A stretch of 37,257 nucleotides of DNA from positions 1 through 37,257 of the forward strand of contig CADADN010000041.1 of the NCBI GenBank assembly GCA_902786665.1, in the 5' to 3' direction. This document shows positions 7,849 through 15,928 of this stretch, piece after piece. Every line of letters begins with the position of its first letter. Position 1 is the first letter of the stretch. The notes beneath the pieces are model-generated. The model had not been told where the DNA came from. It ran no database searches and was given only the letters and a program-made list of their open reading frames with translations. Source of the stretch: an uncultured Prevotellaceae bacterium. GTDB lineage: Bacteria > Bacteroidota > Bacteroidia > Bacteroidales > Bacteroidaceae. Both the position numbers and the translations under genes were made by a program.

Positions 7849-8376
7849 ATGAAAAAAATAATACTAACTTTCACATTTGTGCTAATGGAATTGGTTTCCT
7901 ATGCACAATACGGATTATCTTCACAAGCCGCAAACGATGTCGGAGACAATCTATATGTATACACAAAGGATGCATCAAATGCTGTGGTGTATTCCTTGGA
8001 CAATTTGGACAAGCTGACTTTTGGCGACAATGCCATCAGCATTTGGTATGACGGAGGGAGAACGGATTATCAATACAGCAGGATTTCATTGATGACTTTC
8101 CGCGAGGATATCAAACCAACGACATCCATTGAACCGTTGTCCTTTGATGTTGCTGATATCAAGATAATCTATGATAGGTCTTCATCTTTGGTGAGGGTGG
8201 AAGGTGTTCATACCCTTCAGGGTGTGGCTATCTACGACATACAAGGCAGGTTGGTGACCAAGGATGCCAGGAAACTCAATTCATATCAAGTCTCTCTTCA
8301 AGGCAAACCGCAAGGTGTGTATGTGATAAGGGTTGGTGAGAATGGAAAGTCCACCACGATAAGGATTGTCAAATAA
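7849..8376 (+). CDS. Small secreted protein with T9SS type A-like C-terminal sorting domain
   Basis: The 175-residue protein starts with a signal peptide (MKKIILTFTFVLMELVSYAQ). The C-terminal 55 residues include VAIYDIQGRLVTK and PQGVYVIRVGENGKSTTIRI, the pattern of type A sorting domains (IYDxxGRxV ... GxYxVRV ... KxxxxK). Such domains direct export through the T9SS outer-membrane translocon. The central part (about 25-110) contains YSLDNLDKLTFGDNAISIW, a motif common near the N-terminus of Bacteroidota secreted proteins. An earlier in-frame TTG at 7771 would put the signal peptide inside the protein and start before the promoter, so I use the ATG at 7849. The vWA gene starts 14 bp downstream and is probably co-transcribed. 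Confidence 0.82.
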   Translation: MKKIILTFTFVLMELVSYAQYGLSSQAANDVGDNLYVYTKDASNAVVYSLDNLDKLTFGDNAISIWYDGGRTDYQYSRISLMTFREDIKPTTSIEPLSFDVADIKIIYDRSSSLVRVEGVHTLQGVAIYDIQGRLVTKDARKLNSYQVSLQGKPQGVYVIRVGENGKSTTIRIVK

Positions 8377-8390
8377 AAAAGAGAAAGACC

Positions 8391-10442
8391 ATGAGAAAAA
8401 TAATAATGATGGTTATGGCATTGCTTGCCATTTGCCTGCCCAGTGAGGCTCAAAAGTTTCTTGACATCTATAAGAACGGTAATATCTTCAGTTCCGTCAA
8501 GGCTGCTGATGTTGACAGCATGGTGGTGGACGAATTCAATAATAGGTCTGTGTATTTCTATCATGATGGGAAGGCGTTTCATCATATAAACATTGCCATT
8601 ATTGACAGTGTAAAGGTCTATGACTTGGCTAAATCGCCTTTGGTGTATCTGGGCATCGTTGGCTTCAATCAGGAACTCTACGAAAAGCCTTTCGGTATTT
8701 TGGATAAGAACAAGGCTGGCGATTACAAGTCTTTTGTCAGTGGTCTAACCCGCAAGGATGGCACGTTGCTCTATTATGCCGTGGAACACGCTCTTGACAT
8801 GCTTCAAAATCAATCGTTCCCCTCACAGGTGGGGAGTGTCAACCTCATCACGTTCACCGACGGTTTGGACCAAGGCTCTTTGATGATGAACGGCAATTAT
8901 ACTACAGATGAACAGTATCTTAACGCAGTGAGTAGCAGGATATCGGATATGAAGATCAAGGATCTTCCTCTCACGGCCTATTCTTTGGGGTTGCGTGGCA
9001 GTGATGTGACGGACTATCAACAATTTCAAAGTAACTTGAAAAAACTTGCCAGTTCCCCCGACAAAGCCTTCGAGGTAAGCAATATGAGTGCCGTCAGAGA
9101 ATGTTTACAGAACATATCCGAACAAATCATCAGCATTAGTACAAAACAGACCATAAGTTTGAAAATCCCCGGCCAAAGCAATGGTACTATTATCCGTTTT
9201 ACTTTTGATGGCTCATCGGCCTCCAATAGTACAATGTACATAGAAGGGACCTTCAACCTTGCTGACCGTTCGTTGCGAAACGTGACCTACCATGGTCTGA
9301 GAGCGGAGAATGGTGAAACAGTGCAGGGAAAACAAGATGGCATCTTTGTGACCTTCACCTTTACAGGCTTACAACGTGAGGATGGCAACGGTCTTGTTCC
9401 AACATACTACATCCGCCAATATTATAAGTCGCCCTCCTCATCCAATTGGCAGGAGAATTCTGAATTCACTCCCGCAAACAACACACAAACATCCGTCGTA
9501 CATTCCGGGGCTGTCATATTGCTTGTCCTTGATTGCTCCAACTCCCTCGGCTCCCAGTTCAATGATATGAAAAACTATGCCAACGACTTCATTGACCGAG
9601 TGGCCAACAATGCTATTGTGGATATTGAGCGGCCTTTTCATAATACAATAGGTGATGGATCATTATCCAACCCGTGGAATCCTATGGAGGCTAACAATTA
9701 CGTGAGCAGCCTGGCTGCCGACACACCCTCTTCCGACAGTTATTACATCAAGGGCAAGATTGCGAAGATTGCCAACAATGGTGAGTTCAATTCTAATTAC
9801 GGCAACGCCTCCTTCTACATCTCCAACGATGGCAAGGATGAGAACACCTTCTATGTCTTCCGCACCCTCTATCTTGGCAACAAGAAGTGGCAAGATGGCG
9901 ATACCCAGATCAAGGTGGGCGATGAGGTCATCATCTATGGCAAATTGGTGAACTACAGGGGCAACGTTCCAGAGACCGTGCCAAACGAGAGCTATATCTA
10001 TTCGCTCAACGGCAAGACCGAAGACACTGGTGGCGGTGGCGGCGGTGAACAAACCGGCGTAGGCAGCTACGGCGACCCCTATAGCGTTGCAGCAGCCGTG
10101 GCTGCAGGTTCCGGTTCCGGCGTCTATGTGAAGGCCTACATCGTTGGTTACGTTTCGGGACAGGTGCTGGCGGATGGTGCACACTTCACCGCCGACGGCT
10201 GCGACGTGAAGACCAACCTTCTCATCGCTGACTCGCCAACGGAGACGAATGTCGCCAACTGCATCCCTGTGCAGCTCCCCAATGGTGCCGTACGCACAGG
10301 CCTCAACTTGCAGAACAATCCTGGCAACCTCGGCAAGCAAGTGCTCCTCTATGGCAATATTGAGAAATACTTCGGCACGACAGGTCTCAAGAGTGTGACC
10401 TATGCAGAGATTGGTGGGGCGAGCATAGGTACGAAACCATAA
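8391..10442 (+). CDS. Large secreted vWA-like / DUF6359-like protein
   Basis: This 683-residue protein has a signal peptide (about 1-20, ending PSEAQ). Residues 80-255 look like a von Willebrand A domain with the T-loop (KDGTLLYYAVEHALDML) and aspartate loop (LITFTDGLDQ), but the first metal-binding motif reads GFNQE instead of DxSxS. A beta-rich segment follows, then VILLVLDCSNSLG, a DxSxS-type motif at D381. Next come an OB-fold-like domain (about 420-540: YYIKGKIAKI, VGDEVIIYGKLVNYRG), a glycine-rich linker and a DUF6359-like end (GSYGDPYSVAAAVAAG, VYVKAYIVGYV). The N-terminal segment DIYKNGNIFSSV ... DSMVV resembles its upstream neighbour. Exported and probably surface-associated; ligand unknown. 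DUF numbering is from memory. Confidence 0.8.
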   Translation: MRKIIMMVMALLAICLPSEAQKFLDIYKNGNIFSSVKAADVDSMVVDEFNNRSVYFYHDGKAFHHINIAIIDSVKVYDLAKSPLVYLGIVGFNQELYEKPFGILDKNKAGDYKSFVSGLTRKDGTLLYYAVEHALDMLQNQSFPSQVGSVNLITFTDGLDQGSLMMNGNYTTDEQYLNAVSSRISDMKIKDLPLTAYSLGLRGSDVTDYQQFQSNLKKLASSPDKAFEVSNMSAVRECLQNISEQIISISTKQTISLKIPGQSNGTIIRFTFDGSSASNSTMYIEGTFNLADRSLRNVTYHGLRAENGETVQGKQDGIFVTFTFTGLQREDGNGLVPTYYIRQYYKSPSSSNWQENSEFTPANNTQTSVVHSGAVILLVLDCSNSLGSQFNDMKNYANDFIDRVANNAIVDIERPFHNTIGDGSLSNPWNPMEANNYVSSLAADTPSSDSYYIKGKIAKIANNGEFNSNYGNASFYISNDGKDENTFYVFRTLYLGNKKWQDGDTQIKVGDEVIIYGKLVNYRGNVPETVPNESYIYSLNGKTEDTGGGGGGEQTGVGSYGDPYSVAAAVAAGSGSGVYVKAYIVGYVSGQVLADGAHFTADGCDVKTNLLIADSPTETNVANCIPVQLPNGAVRTGLNLQNNPGNLGKQVLLYGNIEKYFGTTGLKSVTYAEIGGASIGTKP

Positions 10443-10563
10443 TTCTATCATACTTGAATTATAAAATAACATTCATTATGATACGCCCCATCTCTAGACA
10501 AGCGCATCCTTACTATTAGTGGTAAGCAGCAAAGATGAGCCAACTTATATCAGTAGCATAACC

Positions 10564-10608
10564 GAAAGCCATTCCTTATCTCATAGAAGCCGAGGAATGG
10601 CTTTCATT
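10564..10608 (+). terminator. Terminator of the vWA operon
   Basis: GAAAGCCATTCCT (10564-10576) and AGGAATGGCTTTC (10593-10605) make a perfect 13-bp stem with a 16-nt loop, followed by ATTTG. The T-run is weak, but the A/T-flanked stem is typical of Bacteroidota. Confidence 0.7.
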
Positions 10609-10701
10609 TGCACCCTACAACCCACCCTAACCATATGGGGCTATTCCTGCGAATCGATTTTTATAAAAAATATTATAACGTACAGAAAAATGTACATTAA
10701 T

Positions 10702-10732
10702 TTTGGTGGTTACTCGAAAACTTGTATATTTG
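10702..10732 (+). promoter_or_regulatory. Toxin-antitoxin promoter
   Basis: TTTG (10702-10705) and TATATTTG (10725-10732) are spaced 19 nt apart. The antitoxin ATG is 27 nt further on. Autoregulation by the antitoxin is usual in this family; I see no clear palindromic operator. Confidence 0.65.
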
Positions 10733-10759
10733 CATCGAATTTGAAAATACAGACAAATT

Positions 10760-11017
10760 ATGAACACATTAACAGTAGCAGATTTCAGGAGCCAACTGGC
10801 CAAATATTTCGACCTTGTCCTGGCTGGAGAGAAAGTTTTCATCAGGAGAAAAAACAAGCTCTTCACCATCATCCCTGTGGATGACGGGGATGTTGATGTC
10901 ACCATCACCCCTGAGCTGGAGGAGAAGATAGAAAAGGCAAGGAAAGAGTATCTCGAGGGCAAGACCATAAGCCTGTCGAGCCACGAAGACGTTGACCGCT
11001 ATTTCGATTCCATGTAG
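10760..11017 (+). CDS. Antitoxin, Phd/YefM family
   Basis: The 85-residue protein opens with MNTLTVADFRSQLAKYFDLV and continues GEKVFIRRKNKLFTIIPV, the N-terminal DNA-binding fold of Phd/YefM antitoxins. The C-terminal half is charged (EEKIEKARKEYLEGK) and would wrap the toxin. It is followed two bases later by a YoeB-like toxin, the standard order. It should neutralise the toxin and repress the shared promoter. Its location in the element suggests a stabilisation role, since loss of the element would leave the stable toxin. Confidence 0.9.
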   Translation: MNTLTVADFRSQLAKYFDLVLAGEKVFIRRKNKLFTIIPVDDGDVDVTITPELEEKIEKARKEYLEGKTISLSSHEDVDRYFDSM

Positions 11018-11019
11018 CC

Positions 11020-11292
11020 ATGTATAGAATTGAAGTTTCGACGGATGCAGACAAAGTCATTCGAAAGTGGAAGAAGTCGAATCCTGTTCTTTTCAAGAAG
11101 TTGCAGAAAATCTTCCAGGAGTTGGTGGATCATCCAAGAACTGGAACCGGGCACCCCGAACAGTTGAAAGGAAAAGGCGGCGACGTGTATTCCCGCCACA
11201 TCACAGCCCATGACAGAATCATCTATGAAGTGTTCGAAGACTACCTGGTTGTCCTCGTTGCCACTGTCGAGGGCCATTATCGGGATAAATGA
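11020..11292 (+). CDS. yoeB: Toxin, YoeB/Txe family mRNA interferase
   Basis: The 90-residue protein matches YoeB in length and wording: a basic N-terminal helix pair, then TGTGHPEQLKG, YSRHITAHDRIIYEVFED and the C-terminal GHYRDK. In YoeB the C-terminal histidine-tyrosine and the arginine of the HDR segment contribute to ribosome-dependent mRNA cleavage, and both are retained. It starts 2 bp after the antitoxin stop, so the pair is translationally linked. No truncation is visible. Confidence 0.93.
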   Translation: MYRIEVSTDADKVIRKWKKSNPVLFKKLQKIFQELVDHPRTGTGHPEQLKGKGGDVYSRHITAHDRIIYEVFEDYLVVLVATVEGHYRDK

Positions 11293-11430
11293 TGTTGGTG
11301 TAGCATACGAAAATCAACGAAACAACCACTTCAGCTGCGATCAATGGGGCGTTCTTTGCCATAATCAATAATATCTTGAAAAGCACATAAGAACACATTA
11401 GGCAATGATTACCATTTCTCAATATATCAT

Positions 11431-11465
11431 AAAAACATCGGATAGAAGAACCAACCTATCCGATG
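11431..11465 (-). terminator. Terminator of the minus-strand mobilization operon
   Basis: CATCGGATAG (11436-11445) and CTATCCGATG (11456-11465) form a perfect 10-bp stem with a 10-nt loop. Read leftward it is followed by five Ts (complement of 11431-11435). It lies just past the relaxase stop codon. Confidence 0.85.
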
Positions 11466-11478
11466 CCTTCATATAATA

Positions 11479-12858
11479 TCACGACAGTTTCAAGTTATAT
11501 CCCTGGTCAACCATTTCACGGAGGATTTCGTCACGGCTCTTATGCCTCAGGTTGAGGTTCTCACCCTCACGTGAACCTCCAGGAGCATTGAACAGCCTAT
11601 GAGGGAATAAGATTTGGGGCAGTTGGAAGAACAGGGTTTTCACAGCCTTATTCAGTTCGTTCTCCAAAGCAGCCCCTTTCATATTCAGCCACTTACGGCA
11701 GCACGCATGGTCAATCTCGTCGGTGAAATGCTTGGCGATGAGTTGTTCCTTCGTAATCTCGCCGCGTTCATACATTGCCTCCTCACGGCTGGAAATGGGT
11801 TTGGTGACATACCCGTTGTGTCCCTCGATGGTGACGTGCAGCCAACAACGACCGCCGTGCCTGCTCATTTTGCTGCGGGAGAGGTCAACGACGTCCGGCA
11901 GTTCATATCTCCAGGGATATAGCAGGCGGCGCAAACTTCCCACTTCTTTCAAGGCATCCCTTGCACGTCTCTTACTTTCCTCTGCCTTTTGGGCGTAAGC
12001 GTCGCGTTCCTTTTTGAGTCGTTCCGCCTCCTCCTTGGTCTTGTCACGCTCCTTGGTGCGGCGCTCCAGGTTCTGCTGGATGTTCTCCACCTTTTGTCGG
12101 AGTTCATCCAACTGCTCTTTCAGTTGGACGATTTCGTCCTGAGAGGCATCCAACTGCACGCGTACGTCGGACTTTCCGAAGAGGCCTGAGAATTTGTCGA
12201 GACGTTGGAGAAGCGCCTCCTTGCCTTTGCGGCTGATGCGCAACTTGCTGATTTCCTCACGCAGTTGTTCCGCTGTTTCCAATAGCCGTCTGTTCTGTTG
12301 CTCCTGCATCATGTTTTTGTATTGTATGGCATCGAGGTGCTTCACGTCGGAACTCTTGCCACGCTCCATATTCAAGGCCTCCGCCACAACGGTCTGCATC
12401 CGTGCCATGTCGGGCGACTTCAGGTTGAGGCTCTTGCCCTGGTCGTTGGTCCAGTCAAGGATAAGGTGGGCGTGGTGGTTGGTGATCCACTCATCGCCCT
12501 CCTCATGTCCCTCGTCGCGGTGGGTATGGATGGCGACGGTGTGGATTCCGAACTCCTGCTGGAGCCTGTCGGCCAGGTGGCGCAACTCATCGAGGGTGGT
12601 GTCTTCCCTGATGTTGACGACACCCTCCCTGAGCGGAACAGCCTTGGCCTGCATCCGTTGGTGGACGTTTTCGAAATACCGCTGTTCGATGTCCTTGCGG
12701 ATCTCGCCGATGCTCTTCCCCTCATACAGGGGATTCTCCCATTTCTCATTGAGGTGGGTAAAGTCGCCCCTCACATGCGGCATCTCCTTCCGGCGGTCGT
12801 TGTGGAACATCGCGGAGGATTTGAGGGGACATATATGTATGCTGCTGATTCTTGACAT
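11479..12858 (-). CDS. MobV (Mob/Pre) family relaxase
   Basis: The 459-residue protein would nick one strand at oriT and lead it into a recipient through a helper element's mating apparatus. The N-terminal relaxase domain (about 1-190) has an early basic and aromatic region, AIHTHRDE (H113, D115, E116) and NHHAHLILDW (H128, H129, H131), matching the MobV metal-binding motif HxDE...HxH. A long coiled coil (about 190-305, rich in E, K, R and Q heptads) links to a C-terminal domain (about 315-459) without a recognised fold. It is the last gene of a minus-strand operon with the primase-like and ATPase genes. A cluster of inverted repeats lies just upstream of its start. Confidence 0.92.
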   Translation of the reverse strand: MSRISSIHICPLKSSAMFHNDRRKEMPHVRGDFTHLNEKWENPLYEGKSIGEIRKDIEQRYFENVHQRMQAKAVPLREGVVNIREDTTLDELRHLADRLQQEFGIHTVAIHTHRDEGHEEGDEWITNHHAHLILDWTNDQGKSLNLKSPDMARMQTVVAEALNMERGKSSDVKHLDAIQYKNMMQEQQNRRLLETAEQLREEISKLRISRKGKEALLQRLDKFSGLFGKSDVRVQLDASQDEIVQLKEQLDELRQKVENIQQNLERRTKERDKTKEEAERLKKERDAYAQKAEESKRRARDALKEVGSLRRLLYPWRYELPDVVDLSRSKMSRHGGRCWLHVTIEGHNGYVTKPISSREEAMYERGEITKEQLIAKHFTDEIDHACCRKWLNMKGAALENELNKAVKTLFFQLPQILFPHRLFNAPGGSREGENLNLRHKSRDEILREMVDQGYNLKLS

Positions 12859-12899
12859 GATAATACATTATTAGTTTAAAACATCATTTGTTGTAGAAC

Positions 12900-13020
12900 A
12901 TAAGGGAAAAAGAAAAAGGGGTCGAGGGGAACCCCCCGAAAGGGTCAAGGGAAATATGTTCCCTTGCGCATGGACTCCTTCAGGGTCCTAGTGCGCTATA
13001 ACCCCATTAAAATGGGGTCT
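12900..13020. other. Inverted-repeat cluster, candidate origin of transfer
   Basis: Between the relaxase and primase-like genes lie three stacked inverted repeats. AAGGGAA/TTCCCTT is at 12947-12953 and 12959-12965. GCGCA...TGCGC (12966-12970, 12992-12996) has an inner GGAC/GTCC (12972-12975, 12985-12988). ACCCCATT/AATGGGGT is at 13001-13008 and 13011-13018 and overlaps the primase-like stop. MobV oriT sites usually lie just upstream of the mob gene, as here. The last hairpin could instead be a terminator. The nick site cannot be placed by reading alone. Confidence 0.5.
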
Positions 13021-13720
13021 CGTCATCCACGGGAATCTTCTTTTGCAGATACTCTATCATCACGTCTCCGATGTCGATTTTCTCCTCTCTCTCCTTTTGG
13101 GTGACCGTGCGTTCCAAAAGGTCGGAAATCATCACGCGGCGGCAGACGAAAAGATGCTTGGCGGCTTCCTTCCATGCGCCATATGCATCCGCGTCAGGAA
13201 ACACAACGACATTCCTGTTGGTTAGCGCGGCTACCTTGTTGGCGTTAAGGTTTTCCTTGCCTCCAACCGACACCCATGTGTAATTGGGGAATAAGATGGT
13301 CCCGAGGAGGGCGGTCTTCTCCGCCTCCACCAAAGCCACGGTCTTTTCGGGAGGGTCGGAATAAAGGAGGTGCTCTCCAAAGAGGCATTGACGGAGTATG
13401 AAGTCCTGTGACACCAAATTCTTCTTTTTGAGGATGGCGTGTATCCAGTTGATGGCGTTCCCGGTTTTCAACTTATGGCCTGTGTGCTCGTCGTAGTGCA
13501 TGACCTTGCCTGTACGCACATTGGATTGAAAGTCAATCTGCCAGTAGATGATACCGCCGTCCTTGGTGGAACCTATGAGATACCTGGCCTGAAGGGCTTC
13601 AAGTGTCTTGCGGCCAACATGGCATTCTCGGCTCAAGAAACGAAAGAACTGGTTGTTTCCACTACAGGAATCGACAACATACTCATAAGGGATGGTGTCA
13701 TAATTGTTCTCCTGGTCCAT
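13007..13720 (-). CDS. TOPRIM primase-like protein (DUF6371-like)
   Basis: The 237-residue protein has an N-terminal segment with CSGNNQFFRFLSRECHVG, then a TOPRIM fold: VALVEAEKTA (E132, E134) and VVVFPDADAYGAW (D176, D178). This matches the E...DxD metal-binding pattern of bacterial primases and related nucleases. Such proteins accompany RepA-like ATPases in Bacteroidota mobilizable elements and plasmids and are thought to prime replication of the transferred or excised circle. Its start overlaps the end of the ATPase gene by 23 bp, implying translational coupling. No zinc-finger primase domain is visible, so it may depend on the host or on the ATPase partner. The DUF number is from memory. 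Confidence 0.75.
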   Translation of the reverse strand: MDQENNYDTIPYEYVVDSCSGNNQFFRFLSRECHVGRKTLEALQARYLIGSTKDGGIIYWQIDFQSNVRTGKVMHYDEHTGHKLKTGNAINWIHAILKKKNLVSQDFILRQCLFGEHLLYSDPPEKTVALVEAEKTALLGTILFPNYTWVSVGGKENLNANKVAALTNRNVVVFPDADAYGAWKEAAKHLFVCRRVMISDLLERTVTQKEREEKIDIGDVMIEYLQKKIPVDDETPF

Positions 13721-14999
13721 TACTCACCTCCTTTCCGATTTCTTGTCCTGTCCCACCGGGACTACGGGACACCTGGGACGTATGTGGCGTTTGGGACACT
13801 TGGGGCACCTGGGACACTTGGGACGCTTGGGGCACCTGGGACATTTGGGACACTTGGGGTGTTGGGGATTGGGGAAACAATTCCAACTGTCCCGTTTGTC
13901 CATCCTGTCTCGTCTTTCCAGATGGGACACCTGTTTCCTTTCGTGTTGCCCCGTGGATGATGCGGTGAACGGCACTCTTCGACATGCCTGTCATACTGGC
14001 TATCTCCCTTGTCGACTTTCCCTCTTGGGAGAGGTGCAACACCTCTTCGTCCTGTTCTTCCCTTACCCGCATCCTCAGATGGACACTCTCCGGGGAGGTT
14101 TTCTGATAGACAAAGCTCAATTTCAGGCCGACCTTCTCCACGCTGTAAACCCGCACGTTGTCGGGGCCATGCTTCTTCTCGCAGTTCCTCACTTTCAGCT
14201 GTATGACGTAACGGATGTTTGCGCCTTGAGCGCTATATCCGATGGCGAAGCAGCTGTCAATGAAGTTGAAAAGCTTCTTCGACCCTGCCAGGTCGTTCTG
14301 TGTGATGGGGTTGCTCATGTTGCGTTTGGGCGTATGGGCTAGGATGAGGATGGAGAACCCATACTTTGCCCGGAGTTCCCTGAGCTTCCTGACGAGCATC
14401 GAGGCATCCTCGCTCTTCTCCATACGCATGCACAGGCTGGTGATGTTGTCGATGATAAGCACTTTCGTGTCACTTTTGACGGCGGTCTCCTCGATGAAAG
14501 CCATGACGGCCTCCTCAAAAGGTATGGAAAGACCGCACAACTTGTCGGGATTGATGGAAACACGAAACAAGATGTCAGGAAAATGATAGTGGTTTTTGTC
14601 CTTGTCCATGTATCTCTCCTCGAACTGCTTGTCTGTGAGTTCAAAGTCGAAATAGAGCACACGCTGCTTCTTGGCGATGTCTTCTGCTATCTGCACGGCC
14701 AGAATGCTCTTGCCGGCATTGGAATCGGCGAAAAGACATCCTATCTCCTCTTCAAACCAAAAGGTGTCAAAGAGTTGCTCTGGATCCTTCAGCATGCTGG
14801 CTCTTGTCAAGGCCAAGTTGGCGCTTTCAATGTCGAATATGCCAATATGCTCAGGCACTCCCAATCCAGCCTGGTCGGCTTGTTGGAGTGCTTCGAGAAT
14901 CATGGGAATACGGTCAATCTTTGCCATATTCCCTACTTTCCCTTCCGTCCGCTTGGATGTACCAGCGGACGGAGGGGTGGGGTTGGATGAATTGTTCAT
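13698..14999 (-). CDS. RepA/RecA-like P-loop ATPase with C-terminal HTH and repeat tail
   Basis: The 433-residue protein has a RecA/KaiC-like core: Walker A region ADSNAGKS (K97), a middle ELTDKQFEERY segment and Walker B VLIIDN (D184), then LAHTPKR. This resembles hexameric RepA-type helicases of mobile elements. After the core comes a helix-turn-helix, LSQEGKSTREIASMTGMSKS (about 328-350), of the kind used for DNA recognition. The end is a low-complexity tail of SQVPQ-like triplets encoded by a 9-bp tandem repeat (13766-13873). The gene overlaps the Xis-like gene by ATGA at its start and the primase-like gene at its end, so the three form one tightly coupled operon. It probably drives replication or unwinding of the excised element. 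Confidence 0.85.
   Translation of the reverse strand: MNNSSNPTPPSAGTSKRTEGKVGNMAKIDRIPMILEALQQADQAGLGVPEHIGIFDIESANLALTRASMLKDPEQLFDTFWFEEEIGCLFADSNAGKSILAVQIAEDIAKKQRVLYFDFELTDKQFEERYMDKDKNHYHFPDILFRVSINPDKLCGLSIPFEEAVMAFIEETAVKSDTKVLIIDNITSLCMRMEKSEDASMLVRKLRELRAKYGFSILILAHTPKRNMSNPITQNDLAGSKKLFNFIDSCFAIGYSAQGANIRYVIQLKVRNCEKKHGPDNVRVYSVEKVGLKLSFVYQKTSPESVHLRMRVREEQDEEVLHLSQEGKSTREIASMTGMSKSAVHRIIHGATRKETGVPSGKTRQDGQTGQLELFPQSPTPQVSQMSQVPQASQVSQVPQVSQTPHTSQVSRSPGGTGQEIGKEVSNGPGEQL
13766..13873. repeat. 9-bp tandem repeat (about 12 units) in the ATPase gene
   Basis: Units such as GGGACACTT, GGGGCACCT and GGGACGCTT follow each other in register from 13766 to 13873 (12 x 9 bp), with degeneration at the two ends. 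Nine bases keep the frame, so copy-number change would alter only the length of the S-Q-V/P-P-Q tail on the minus strand. Confidence 0.85.
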
Positions 15000-15289
15000 G
15001 ACTTCCGGGTGTGTTTGTTCAACTTACCCGAAGCCAGAAGATCATTGATCTCCTTCCTGGGATAGAGATTGGTCCTGCCGAACTTCACCTTGGGAACAAG
15101 TCCCTCTTGCTCCATCCTCCACAACGTGGTGGAGGAGATGTGGGCAAGGCGGCACAACTCGTCACGGCTGTAGTAATCCGACTGTTCTTCGTTCTCCTGA
15201 GGCTTTGTTTGAGAAAGTCTTGCCTCCAAGACTTGAGCAACGACATCCCTGATGACTTGCTCAATGTAATCCGTAAAGATTTTTATCAT
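14996..15289 (-). CDS. Xis-like helix-turn-helix DNA-binding protein
   Basis: From the ATG at 15289 the protein is 97 residues (MIKIFTDYIEQVIRDVV...). The C-terminal half, YYSRDELCRLAHISSTTLWR followed by GLVPKVKFGRTNLYPRKEI, is a MerR-like winged helix of the HTH_17/excisionase class. In Bacteroidota elements such genes sit at the head of the mobilization operon and promote excision or regulate it. An upstream in-frame start at 15370 would add 27 poorly conserved-looking residues; I prefer 15289, with moderate certainty. It overlaps the ATPase gene by ATGA. Its promoter appears to lie near 15586-15616, giving a leader of nearly 300 nt. Confidence 0.8.
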   Translation of the reverse strand: MIKIFTDYIEQVIRDVVAQVLEARLSQTKPQENEEQSDYYSRDELCRLAHISSTTLWRMEQEGLVPKVKFGRTNLYPRKEINDLLASGKLNKHTRKS

Positions 15290-15585
15290 ACATACTATTA
15301 TTAAATTAAAATTTCCTTTAGTTTTTTCATTCATGTTCGTTGACTGATTGTTTGATCCGATTGTTCGCATCTCTGCGATTGATAATCAAATAAATAGTAC
15401 ATATGCTAAACCGTCATCAAATGATTGACTGAAGAACTATCGTGGATTCGATCCGCTGACCTGGCAAACTATCCTGTTGCCTCCCTATTCCAAAAAGGAT
15501 TGTAAAATGTGGCCGGGCAGATGAAAATGTGCTGAAGCACGAATGCAATTTGCCGCAAGCCTTCTTTCGTTATTTATTTCTGGCG

Positions 15586-15616
15586 CAAAAATATGAAATG
15601 TTTTTGGGGACACAAA
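15586..15616 (-). promoter_or_regulatory. Promoter of the minus-strand xis-rep-mob operon
   Basis: On the minus strand TTTG (15616-15613) and TATTTTTG (15593-15586) are spaced 19 nt apart. Transcription would start near 15580 and run through the four-gene operon to the terminator at 11431-11465. Confidence 0.6.
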
Positions 15617-15907
15617 GAAATTTCATAGTTATTATCAGGCTTTAATGAATTTTAAGAAAACGTATAAAATTTTCAATTATATAATTATATTATCAATTTT
15701 GAATGATATTGCTTAATCTATACAAAAACAATGATATATGATTGTTCGTTTTTGTTTGATACTGTTTAATTTGGTTTAATATGGTAAAATATTTTGATAT
15801 GTATATGAACACACATATTCATTCAATTTGCCACCAAAGGGTACCCTGAAAAAATACATAGTCCATCAAGTCCGGGATGACAAAAGAGACATACAAGTAG
15901 GCCTAAC

Positions 15908-15928
15908 CGTTTCACTTTTCGTTTCACC
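15908..15928 (+). repeat. Candidate integrase arm-type site, right end (distal copy)
   Basis: CGTTTCAC, TTTT, CGTTTCACC: the same doublet as at 678-697 with one extra T in the spacer. Confidence 0.5.

Larger units (their letters stand above)
10443..10759 (+). other. Intergenic: terminator and toxin-antitoxin promoter
   Basis: A strong terminator lies at 10564-10608 and a promoter at 10702-10732. No gene is supported in the remaining bases. Confidence 0.6.

Noticed and set aside
9663-10472. 269-codon minus-strand frame
   Set aside because: Antisense of the vWA/DUF6359-like gene, no signal or motif of its own.
12194-12874. Long plus-strand frames opposite the relaxase
   Set aside because: Antisense of a gene with HxDE/HHxH motifs; long shadows are expected in this GC-rich stretch.
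13766-13873. CRISPR array
   Set aside because: Units are 9 bp with no spacers and lie within a coding frame; it is a minisatellite.
13439-14342. Plus-strand frames rich in G, T and L opposite the ATPase gene
   Set aside because: Antisense shadows of the 9-bp repeat and of the ATPase/primase-like genes; the opposite strand has clear motifs.
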